Assembly: GCF_020497125.1 (NCBI RefSeq) | Contig: NC_059084.1 | Coordinates: forward strand, 33,324,203 to 33,388,202 | Reading direction: 5' to 3' | Length of the DNA: 64,000 bases | Origin: Mauremys mutica | Lineage: Eukaryota > Chordata > Testudines > Geoemydidae | In this document: piece after piece, positions 45,801-57,800 of the stretch | How the letters are laid out: every line of letters begins with the position of its first letter | Position numbering within the stretch: position 1 is the first letter of the stretch | The notes under the pieces: model-generated | The model's database searches: none | Seen by the model: the letters and a program-made list of their open reading frames with translations, nothing else | What the model was told of the DNA's origin: nothing | Program-made: the position numbers and the translations under genes

Positions 45801-48800
45801 GGGGGAGGAAGCCGGAAAGAGGCAGGGCGGGGGCGGGGACTTGGGGAAAGAGGTGGAGTGGGGGTGGGGCAGAGCAGGGCAGGCTGGGGCTGGTCACTTG
45901 CTGCTGCCAGTGCCAGGCCACCTGCTAACCCCCCACGCTTCCCTGGACCCCGTATCCCCCTGAAGTGTGGGGCCCAGGGCGGTTGCCCTGACCCATGGAC
46001 AGGATGGTTCTGATTAAATATAAGCCCAAACATTGCTGGAGCCGGGCCTACGTTCCTGAGTATTGGTGGATCAGGGGAACCACAGGCCCATATAACTCCC
46101 CGTCTATATTGTGAGATCCTTTTGTAGCGCTTCGCAGCCTGGGACTTAACTATCTTGAGTAGTTTTGTATCTGCAAATTTTGCCATCTCACTGTTTACCC
46201 CTTTTCCCAGATCATGTATGAACATGTTGAATGTATGCCCATTTTCCAGATCATGCATGAATATGTTAGCGCTGGTCCCAGTACAGACCCCCTGGGGGAC
46301 ACCACTAGTTACCTCTCTCCATTCTGAGAACTGACCATTTATTCCTACCCTGTGTTTCCTTGGGGAGGGATAGCTCAGTGGTTTGAGCACTAGCCTGCTA
46401 AACCCAGGATTATGAATTCAATCCTTAAGAGGACCATTTACATATCTAGGGCAAAAATCTGTCTGGGGATTGATCCTGCTTTGAGCAGGGGGTTGGACTA
46501 GATGACCTTCTGAGGTCCCTTCCAACCCTGAGATTCTATCTTTTAATCAGATACCGATGCATGAGAGAACCTTCCCTCTTATCCCAGGACAGCTTACTTT
46601 GCTTAAGAGCCTTTGGTGAGGGACCTTATCAAAGGTTTTCTGAAAGTCCAAGCACACGATAGCCACTGGATCCCCCCTCAAAGAATTTGAGTAGATTGGT
46701 GAGGCATGATTTCCCTTTACAAAAACCATGTTGACTCTTCCCCAGCAAATTCTGTTCACCTACACGCCTGAGAATTCTGTTCTTTACTATAATTTCAACC
46801 AGTTTGCCCGGTACTGAAGTCAGGCGTATTGGCCTGTAACTGCCGGGATCGCCTCTGGAGCCATTTTTAAAATTTGGTGTCACATAAACTAAAAATGCCT
46901 GGAGAATAGCTAATCAATTTGTTCCAAAACCTCCTTGAATGACACTTCAATCTGGGACAGTTCCTCAGATTTGTCATCCAAAGAGAATGGCTCAGTTTGG
47001 GAATCCCCCGCCCCCACTCCACATCCTCAGCTGTGAAGACCGATGCAGAGAATTCATTTAATTTCTCTGCAATGGCCTTATCGTCCTTCAGTGCTCCTTT
47101 AGCACCTCGATCATCCAGTGGCCCCTCTGGTTGTTTAACAGGCTTCCTGCTTCTGATGTTCTTAAAATTTTTTGCTGTTACTTTTTGAGTCTTTGGCTGG
47201 CTGTTCTTCACATTCTTTTCTGACCTTCCTAATTATATTTTTACACTTCACTTGCCAGGGTTTATGCTTCTTTCTATTTTCCTCACTAGGATTTAACTTC
47301 CACGTTTTAAGGATGCCTTTTTACCTCTCACTGCTTCTTTCAGAGTTACCACCCAGGAGGGGGTGGGAGGTTCCTGGCTCAGGCACTGATCCCAAGCCCT
47401 GGGGGCATTGTGTGTGTGTGTGTGTGTTTTGGGGGGTTGTTCTCTCACCTGGGGCTGCCCGCGGAGCTGGGCGTAGATGAGGCACCGCTGCCCAGGGAAG
47501 ATCACCTCAGGGCCCCGGCCCAGCAGCGCCGCCTCCATTCCGGGGGGCAGATCCCAGCTCAGCGAGATCCCAGTCACGGCCGGCTGCAGGGCCCGCTTCA
47601 GAGACTGCAGCGCCTGGGGGAGAGACCAGCACACACAGGGTGGGGCCAGGACACCAGCGTCCTACCCTGGCATGGGGGGGAGGTGAGGCATGGGGACTGG
47701 TGGGTTAGAGCGGGGGGGCTGGGAGTCAGGACTCCTGGGTTCTCTCCCAGCTCTGGGAGGGGAGTGGGGTCTGGTGGATTAGAGCCGGGGGAGCCCGGAC
47801 TCCTGGGTTCTCACCTTGGGCTGCATGCGGTCCTGGCCCGTGATGAACTCGGCGCTGCCCCCTGCTGCCCGGGCAATGCCTTTGACCAGAGCCGTGGAGG
47901 CCCCTTCCCCGATGCCAAAGGAGAAGCACCTGCAGGGGGGCAGAGTCCGGGGTGGGGGGTCAGAGACAGGATGTGGAGGGGCAGAGCTGGGGGGTCAATT
48001 CAGTGCTGGGGGGCAGTTGGAGAGCGGTGAGTAGGACTGGGGGGCAGGGTGAGGTGAAGGGATGGGCAGATGCTGGGGTTGGGGTCTCTCTGTTGGCAGG
48101 GCTGGGGGGAGATGATAGGGGCAGAGGTTCTCCATGCTGGCAGGGCTGGAGGGAGAGAGTTTGAGGGGGGTCTCCAGGTCGGGAAGGCAGGCAGCAGCTT
48201 TGGCGAGATAATGGGAGGCAGGGTTGGTGGGTGCTGGGGGTCCCCAGGCTGGAGGGAGAGAGTTTGGCGTTGCTGAGGGTGCCCATGCCAGTAGGGCGGG
48301 GGGGGACAGTGTTTGGGGTTACTGGGGGGCTCTCCAGGCAGGCAGGGCTAAGGGGACAGAGTCTGGGGTTGCTGGGGGGTCCCCAGAGCAGCAGGGCCGG
48401 GGGCAGGGTTGAGGGGTGCTGTGGGGCAGACGGTCCCCAGGGCAGCAGGGCTGGGGGCAGGGTTGAGGGGTGCTGTGGGGCAGACAGTCCCCAGGCGGCA
48501 GGGCTGGGGGCAGGGTTGAGGGGTGCCGTGGGGCAGAGGGTCCCCAGGCCGGCAGGGCCGGGGGCAGGGTTGAGGGGTGCTGTGGGGCAGATGGTCCCCA
48601 GGCCGGCAGGGCCGGGGGCAGGGTTGCGGGGTGCCGTGGGGCAGATAGTCCCCTGGCCAGCAGGGCTGGGGGCAGGGTTGAGGGGTGCTGTGGGGCAGAT
48701 GGTCCCCAGGCCGGCAGGGCCGGGGGCAGGGTTGCGGGGTGCCGTGGGGCAGATAGTCCCCTGGCCAGCAGGGCTGGGGGCAGGGTTGAGAGGTCCCAGG

Positions 48801-51800
48801 GGGCAGGTGGCAGGGCTGGGGGACAGGTATGATGCCATGTGACAGGTTACTATTGATTAGCGCAGGGGGGCAATTCGCCGGTGCGCATATCACAGACCCG
48901 CTGCAGGGCCCGCGCACTCAAGCCGGACACCGGGCAGAGCAGAGCAGAGCAAAGTGGGTGTCAGCGCGTCGCACATGCCCAGTGTGTGCCCTGGGAACCA
49001 CAGCTGCTCTGAATTCATGAGAGCCAGAGACATGTCGGCGGCGGTGTCGTCAACTCTCCGTAACCCTGCTGATCGCGAGCTCACCCCGCCCCATAGTTCC
49101 TTGTGCTTGTGCCGCTGGAGCAATCCCGAGTGCGGGTGTTTCGGGGTGTGAGGATGGACGGTCTCAGCCATCGCACCGTGTCTCCCGCATTGGCACCTGG
49201 CCCATGTAAATGCAGAACCGTGTTCACTCCAAAGCACAGCTCCCGACGCAGGCCAATGGACGTGCCATTAACTGTCTGCGTTCAGGCCACACAGCGAGAC
49301 CTGGGCGCTGATGGAAACTCGCCGGATGGTTTTCAGCAAGGAAAAGGGACCCTGGGAGCGATCACGCATCTCCAAGCTCTTTGGCTGCCATCAGGGGCCT
49401 TCTGGACACCAGGCTGAGGTCCCCAAAGCCATTCCGGGGCACCCTTGGGGAATGCAGATCCCACGTCTCTCCCATCCTCTGAATTCACAAACCGACTCAC
49501 CTGCTCCGTGGTTCACTGCGCTAACCTCTCGCTGGCTGTTCCCTTCTCCGAGCTAACACACCCGCGGTTAGTTCACAGGCGAGCTCTGGAGTGTCCCGTC
49601 AGCGGGCTCAGTGCCTGGAGAACCATGTGACTTTGGGTTGATGCCCAATCTCGTTCCATCCAGTCTGTCCGGGGATCAGTTTGGCTGGAGCCCCCATGGG
49701 GGCCGTCCGTGGTGAGACTGGCCCGTGAGCCGGGTGTGCATGCCTGGTCCTGGCTGGGGAACCGAATTCCAGGGAACACCCCCAGGCTGGGGGTTGGGGA
49801 ACCTGCCCTGGCTTCCGACAGTCTGTGCTGAGGTTGGCACTCTCAGCTGGGGGCCACTCTGCACCGTGACAGCAGGGTTGGGGGGGTGTAGGGGGCAGGG
49901 TGGGGAGTCGCTGGGAGGCAGGACTTGGAGGGCGCTTGGGGGCAGGGTGGGAGGGATGCTGGGGGGGCAGGTGCCCCCTTTACCTGTGGGCCCCCTGGTG
50001 ACGCTGCACCTCAGTGATGACGTCCTGGGTGTTCCCCACCTCCCCGTCCGTGAACACGAACAGCTGGCGGGGGAGAGACGCTGTCAGAGCTGGGGACCCC
50101 AAATTCTCCTGGAGACACCCCCTCCCCCTGGGAATGGGGGCAGCCCCCAGAGAGCCTGCCCCACTGACCCCCCTCCCAGAGACCTCCCTGGCACTCCTCC
50201 CTCCCTCCCAGTGCTGCCACCCAGCTCTAGACAGAGGTAGTCCCCCTTAGCTCCTGCCCACCATGGACTGCTCCCACCCCCAGGGGCACTGGCCCCCCAT
50301 TGGTCACAGTCCCACTCTGAGCCCTCCCGTAAAGCCACTGTCAGCTACCCCCCCAGCCCCTCTCCAAGCACCCACCATCAGCTCCCCCCAGCCCCTCTCC
50401 AAGCACCCGCCATCAGCTCCCCCCAGCCCCTCTCCAAGCCCCGGGACACCCTGCTGCTGCCCCTGATACCTGGCGTGGGTGCCCGTCCCGGCAGGGGCTG
50501 CGGTAAATGGCTCGTAGCGGTGCCAAGATCTCGGTGCCCCCCAGGTCGGCCTGGAGCTGCTGGATGCGCTGCAGGGACTCGGCCATGGTCTGTTGGGTGT
50601 ATGCCACGCTCTGCCTGCAGGGGGCGCCAAGGGGTCAGGGGAGGGACAGCTGAAGCAAGGGACATCCCGACCCCAGCCAGACCTGTCCCCAACCCAGGGA
50701 CACCCCAACCCCATCCTGCCCTGCCACCAACCCCCAGCCCTGGACTCACGGGTAGAAGGACTCAAACCGAGACCCAAAGCCGTAGATGTTGAAATAACAG
50801 CCCAGGGGCAAACTCTTCAACAGCAGGACTAGGGTCTCCTGGGGACGGACAGACAGATGAAGTCACTCCCCCGGGCCTAACCAGCTTGGGCTGTTCCTCC
50901 ACCCAGCTCTGCCCCCCAGGCCCAGCCAGCCTGAGCTGCTCCCCTCCACAGGCCCATCTAGCGCGGCCTCCCGCCTGGCCGTACCTTGGCGCTGTCGATG
51001 CGCTGGGGTGAGCGGTCTCGGCCGCCCATGGGGCACTGCATGCTGCCGGAGCGGTCCAGCAGGAAGATGAACTCCCCGGATGGGCTCTGGCCCGGCACCG
51101 CCTCAGGCAGGCTGGGCAGCAGGGTCACCATCACGGCCGGGTCGCCCATCAGGGAGCCTGCGGGGAGACGGGGCCAGCCCCAAATGGAGCAGGCATGGGG
51201 TTGAGCCCTGTGAGTCTGCGAGAGCCCCCAGGCCCACCTGACTTCTCCAGCCAGAGCCCAACCCATGTCCCTCCTCTCTCCTGCCCTCCCCATAGATCCC
51301 CTACCACCCCCAGTGCCCGACTGCCCCTGAGCCCGACCTCTCTGTCCCTCCCCCCATATCACCCTCTCCCTAGATCCCCCACCATCCCGACTGCCCCAGA
51401 GCCACACCCCTCTGTCCCTCCCTTCACACCTCTTTCCCCTAGATCCCACACTGATCCCAATTACCAGCCCCTTAGCGCCTTCCCTTCCATCCCCTGTTCT
51501 GCGCCGTATCCCCGAACCTGAAATGCATCCCAGTGTCTACCTGCTCCCAGGCACCCCACCCTCCCACTCCCTGCTCCGCTGAGACCCCCCCTCTGGTTCC
51601 CAGCTTCTTCTGGTCTCCCCCGCCCCAGCTCCACACACACCTCATCCCCAACTCCTTCAACACCCACCCACAATCATAAGAACGGCCACCATGGCTCAGA
51701 CCAAAGGTCCATCTAGCCCAGTATCCTGTCTGCCAACAGTGGCCTATGCCAGGTGCCCCAGAGGGAATGAACAGAACAGGGAATCATCGAGTGATCCATC

Positions 51801-54800
51801 CCCTGTCACCCGTCCCCAGCTTCTGGCAAACAGAGGCTAGGGACACCATCCCTGCCCATCCTGGCTAATAGCTGTTGATGGACCTATCCTCCATGAACTT
51901 ATCTAGCTCTTTTTTGACCGCTGTTACAGTCCTGGCTTTCTCAACATCCTCTGGCAAGGAGTTCCACAGATTGACTGTGCAGTGTGTAAAGAAAGACTTC
52001 CTTTTGCTTTTTTTAAATCTGCTGCTTAATTAGTTTCATTTGGTGACCTCTGGTTCTTGGGTTATGAGGAGTAAATACCACTTCCTTATTTACTTTCTCC
52101 ACACCAGTCATGATTGTGTAGACCTCGATCATATCCCCCCTTAGCTGTGTGAAGAAATATTTCCTTTTGTTTGTTTTCAATCCGTTGCCTGTGAGGGCGA
52201 GCCATGGATTTATCTAGAGCAGCGTTTCTCAAACTGGAGTCCGCGGACCCCTGGGGGTCTGCGAGGGAACTCCATGGTGTCTGCGGGTCCCGCTGACCAA
52301 CTCTTCCCTCTCCCTCGCTCAACTCCTCCGCCTGGAAACGGCTGCCAGCTCCCTGTGGCCCCATGGCAGCCAGTGAGGCTCCGCTCATGGCCCCCGCCCG
52401 AGTGCTGGCTCCGCAGTTCCCATTGGCCAGGAAGGGGCAGGGCAGGGGAGAGGTCCCTGAAAATTTTAAAATCAAAGTGGGGGACCTCAGGTTGCTACAG
52501 TTTGAGAACTGCTGATCTAGAGGCGATACAATATTTTTTGTCTGTTATTTATCCCTTTCCTAATGATTCCTAACATTCGGTTTGTTTTTTGGATTGCAGC
52601 TGCACTTTCAGTGGATGTTCTACTCCTGGGGGAATTCGGCACCACTGCGCATGCGCAGAATTTATGTCCAGTGCCGATTTCCTTGCTTCCCTGCAAAAAA
52701 AATGACTTCCTATCAGGGAAGCAAAGGGAAGCCACAAGAGTGGGCATGTGACCCTCCCAGCCGTATGTTTCAGGTGCCCAGGGCAGCCAGTGGAAGGTAA
52801 ATCACTGTGGGGCAGGGGGCAGGACTGGGAAAGATCCAGCTAGTGGCTCTTGTCCTGTGCTGGGTTCAGCTGCTGGTCCCGGCTGGGTTGGGGAGGTTGG
52901 GACTTCCTCTTCCCCGGCAGGGCAATTGGGGCCGGGTCAGACCCACCCCCAGATTTCTCCCCCAGCTGCAGGAAGCTCTGCAAACTCCCCCTCCCCCCCC
53001 CCCACTTCCTGCACCCATCGCTCCTCAGCTGAAGGGGGAGGGATCCCTGTACAGGGAGCTGCTCCCCCATCCGTCCAACCCATGTGCATCCAGACACCCC
53101 CATACCCAGACCCTCCCACTGAACCTCACCCCCCCGCACTCAGAACCTCCCCTGATGAGCCCCACTCCCGCTGCACCTGGACCACCTCAACGAGCCATCT
53201 GCACTCAGAGCCCAACCCCACTGAGCCCCAACCCACCCCAGAGCCCACCCTGCTGAGCCCTAACCACCTTCACCCTAACCCCCTGCAGAGTCCCATTATC
53301 TTTGCACCCAGAACCTCCCAACAAGCTCCTGTGCATCCAGATCTCCCCCCTGCAGATCCCCCACTGAGCTGCCCGCACCCAGACTGCCCCACCCAGAGTC
53401 CTCTCACCCCACACCTGCATCCCCCCACACTAAGCCCCTCCACACTTGGATCCTGCCTTGCTGAGCCTGCCTGCCCCACACCTGGTGCGCCTGACACAGA
53501 GGGCAGGGCCTTGGGGTGTTTCTGGGGCAGGCCCGGTCCTTGCACAGTGAGGGTTGGGTGCAGCCTCAGCGCTGAGTCCGTGTCCCGGGTGGGTGCTGCA
53601 CAGTGATCTCCCACCTCTGTGCAGCCAGTGGCCGGTGCTCCCCAACACCAGGCTGTAGCCGCCACATTTATTTGACAAATAACATTTGCAGAAATTTAGA
53701 ACACGGTGCCTGGAATTTTTATATTTTTGGAGCAGAGTTTTTAACGTTTTGGCGCAGAATGCCCGCAGGAGAAATGTTTTCAGAGAACTAGCCACGAAGA
53801 CTCCAAGATCTTTCTTGAGTGGTCACAGCTAATTTAGACCTCGTCATTTTATACGTCTAGTTGGGATGACGTTTACCAGTGTGCATCACTCTGCACTTAT
53901 CAACACTGAATTTCATCTCCGGCTTTGTTGCTCAGTCACTCGGTTTTGTGAGGTCCCTTTGTAACTCTTCACAGTCTGCTTTGGGCTGAGCTATCCTGAG
54001 TAGTTTTGTATCTTCTGCAAATTTTGCCACCTCACTGTTTACCCCTTTTTCTACATCATGTATGAATATGTTGAACAGCCCTGGTCCCAGTACAGACCCC
54101 TGGGGACATCACTATTTACCTCTTTCCATTCTGAAAACTGACCCTTTATTTCTACCCTCGGTTTCCTGTCTTTGAACCAGTTACCAGTCCATGAGATGAC
54201 CTTCCGTCCTATGCCCTGACAACTTACCTTGTGTAAGAGCCTTTGGTGACGGACCTTGGCAAAGGCTTTCTGAAAACCTTAATACACTATATCAGGGGTG
54301 GGCAAACTTTTTGGGCTGAGGGCCACATCTGGGTGGGGAAATTGTATGCAGGGCTGGTGCAGGGGGGTGGAGTGTGTGAGGGGGTGCGGTGTGCTGAAAG
54401 GAGCTCAAGGCAAGGGATTGGGGCAGAGGAGGGGTGTGGAGTGTGGGAAGGGGGCTCAGGGCAGGGGTTAGGGTGCGGCAGGGGGCTCAGGGCAGGGAGT
54501 TGGGGTGCAGGAGGGGTACAGGGTGCAGGAGGGAGCTCAGGGCAAAGGGTTGGGGTACAGGAGGGGTGTGGGGTGTACGAGGGGGCTCAGGGCAGGGAGT
54601 TGGGGGGCAGGAGGGGTGCGCGGTGCAGGCAGGGGAATTAGGGCGGGGAGTCGGGGGGTGGGGTGCAGGAGGGGTGCGGGGTGTACGAGGGGGCTCAGGG
54701 CAGGGAGTTGGGGTGTAGGAGGGGTGCATGGTGCAGGCAGGGGGCTTAGGGCAGGGAGCTGGGGTGCGGGGTGTACGAGGGGGCTCAGGGCAGGGAGTTG

Positions 54801-57800
54801 GGGTGCAGGAGGCGTGTGGGGTGTACGAGCGGGCTCAGGTGCGCAGTGCAGGCAGGGGAATTAGGGCAGAGAGTCGGGGGGTGGGTGCAGGAGGGGTTCG
54901 GGCTCCAGGGTGGCAGCGGCGCACACCAGGGCCGGCTCCCTGCATTCCTGCCCTGTCCCCGGCCCCGCGCTGCTCCAGGAAGAGCTGAGGCCCCTGGGGG
55001 AGAGGGGGCGGAGGTCGCTGCGTGTGCTGCCCTTGCCACGCGTCCAGATACCTCCCCCGAAGCTCCCATTGGAGGCGGTTCCCCATTCCTGACCAATGGG
55101 AGCTGCGAGGGACGGTGCCTGGAGGCAACGGAGCCTTGTGACTCCCCGACCCGGGGGCTGCAGGGACGTGGTGCTGGTGGCACCATGGGCTGTAGCCTGT
55201 AGCCAAAGCCCTGAGGGGCCAGATCTGGCCTGTGGGCCATAGTCTGCCCACCCCTGCACTATATCCCCCCATTCCCCTACCATCCCCCTCATTGCCCCGG
55301 GCCCCCTGAACCCAAGTCACTGCCCAGAAACCCCCCCCAACATCCCCATCCCATGGATCCACTGGCCAGGGCAGCAGGGTGCAGGACCCCCCCGCACCTG
55401 GCTCTGCTCCGAGCAACCCAACCTCCAGCACTGCGCTGGGTTTGTGCGGCTCCGCGTAATACACCAGCAGCTCCATGTCCCGGTCCCACGGGGGGGCCTC
55501 GGCCAGAGACACCTGGGAGGAGACAAACACAGTCACCTCCCCTCGGCTCCTGGGGGGGGGCAGGGTTCCCAGGGTGCCTCCCATGCAGCCGGGGGGAGGG
55601 AGCAACTCCGGGTTAGGAGGGAGGGAGAGAGAGAGGGAAAAACACCCCAAAGGCAACACCAGAACTTGGCTCTTCTTGCAGAAAACACTGGGAAAATTCT
55701 GACTTTGTTTGGCTAAATCTTTCCAATTTGGGGGTGATATTTTCCCACCCCCCATTTTCTTCCATTCAAAATGAAGGAGAAGGAAACTCCCAGAAAGCAA
55801 AGGGAACCAGGACCCTCGAATGTCCAGGATTTCACCCCCACAGGCTGGTCTCAGCCCCTTGAGATTTTCCCCAGAGAATGTGGGCAATTCCCCGGATCTG
55901 TTGGTGTCGCTCAACCCTCTTCCCCGCCACCCCCGCCCTGCCCCAGAGCTCCCACCCCTGTATATGCTCACCCAGGACCCAGGCCCAGTGCCCTGGCACC
56001 CACCCCTCGGCCCAGAGCCCCCATCACCCCCCTGCTCAGACCCACCCATACTGACCCTCCCAGTGGGGATAGTGGGGACCCAGGTGTCCGGGTGAGCCCT
56101 TACCTGGGCGCTGGTCCGGTTCCCGGCCGTGTAGCTCAGGGGGGTGAGGGAGCAGTTGGAGAGCACGCGGTCGATGCCGTGGGGTGACTGCAGCGTGACG
56201 CTCAGGCTCAAGGTGTAGGGCAGCTCCCCCTGGGGGACTCGCGGGACCCCCTGGGTGACGTCCTCCCCGTCCCACCCTGCAGAGAGAGACACGGGGTGAG
56301 CACGGGCCCAGGCAGAGACAGATGCATCCTGGAGGCGAATGCCTGGCTGTGAAGATGGTGTTGCCAGGAGCGCTTTGGCTTTCTTGAGCACGAGCTGCTG
56401 TTCCAGGAAGAAGGATGCTAAGCAGAGATGGGGCCCAGCTAGCGAGGAAGGGGAAGAGCATATTTGGCTACAGACTGGCTGGCCTAGAGAGGAGGGCTTG
56501 AAACTAGGTTTGACGGGGGCAGGTGACCAAAGCCCTCAGGTAAGTCAACAACATGGAGACCTGGGAGAAGGGTTGGAATTTGGGGGGAGCATGGGCTGTT
56601 ATGGGCAGGATAAAGGAGAGACAAGACAGAACTGGTGGGGGGGAGGGAATCAAATCAGTATCTTAGATGTCTGTATACGAAGGTGAGAAGTACGGGGGAA
56701 TGTGGAGGAAAAATGTTTTGAGGCCTAAACTTTGGTTAAGCAAACTGTATGTACGGCCTGAAGGTAGAAAAAGGGGGGGAAGGTCGAAAAAAGAAGGGTA
56801 GAAAGAAATTATAAAAGCAGAACTAACTGTAGAAACTAGAGAAGCAAAACTAACCATTTGTAACAGCTTGTGATGAATAGCTGCCAGGTGACAGAGGAAG
56901 AAACCACAAAGGGCAAAACTAAGGAAAACAGGAAAAGCTGCTTTGCTTCATGCCGTATGTGGATGTAAAGTTTTAAGGAAGTATATGTAATTTTTGTGGT
57001 TTTATCCTATATAAGCTCTCGTATTTTATCTATCCGGGTCGGGGGGTGGAGGGGGTTCGGCTGCCTTGGCTGACTCCCCCATTCATGCATGTTTGATTGA
57101 TCAATAAAGGAGCCTCAGGCTAATCTGATCCAAAATTAATCGTGTGGTCGATTTTTCCACAACAGGAATAAGCAGGAAGAACTGGTAATGCTAGTAAATA
57201 AACACAACTATGACAGTTGGCATCACAGAGACTTGGTGGGAGAATTCGCATGACTGGAATATTGGGATAGAAGGGTACAGCTTGCTCAGGAAGGACAGGC
57301 AGGGGAAAAAGGGAGGAGGTGTTGCCTTATATATTAAAAAGGTGTATGCCTGGACTGAGATTTAGATGGAACTAGGAGACAGACTTGTTGAAAGTCTCTG
57401 GGTAAGGATAAAAGGGGTAAAAAACAAGGGTGATGTCAGGGTAGGGGTCTACTACTGACCATCTAACCAGGAAGAACTAACAAAATCATCCAAAGCACAG
57501 GACTGGGTGGTGATGGGGGACTTCAACTACTCAGACCTCTGTTGAGAAAATAACACAGCAGGGCACAGATTAGCCAAAAAGTTTGTGGAATGTAGTGGAG
57601 ACAATTTTTTATTTCAGAAGGTGGAGAAAGCTACCAGGGGAGAGGCTGTTCTGGATTTGATTTTGACAAATAAGGAGGAACTGGTTGAGAATCTGAAAGT
57701 GGAAGGCAGCTGGGGTGAAAGTGATCACGAAATGGTAGAGCTCATGATTCTAAGGAATGGTAGGAGGGAGAACAGCAAAATAAAGATAATGGATTTCAAG

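Larger units (their letters stand above)
44915..47340 (-). mobile_element. CR1-group LINE fragment in copy B intron 11
   Basis: Minus-strand sequence encodes broken RT pieces such as [20 protein letters not shown] (the FDKVPH motif) and SVPGKLVE. Stops and frameshifts are frequent. It is interrupted by an unrelated insertion (about 45590-46020) and by the SINE at 46361. It is absent from copy A. Confidence 0.85.
51672..55270 (-). mobile_element. CR1-group LINE fragment in copy B intron 5, with three nested insertions
   Basis: Minus-strand CR1 sequence (for example 53790-54292) very similar to the copy at 44915. It is split by insertions at 52220, 52620 and 54293. The hAT element at 54293 has its 8-bp duplication in CR1 sequence, which shows the order of events. 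Confidence 0.82.

Noticed and set aside
47960..48917. 292-codon minus-strand frame with [20 protein letters not shown] repeats
   Set aside because: It is translation of the 55-bp minisatellite in an intron of copy B, with no family similarity.
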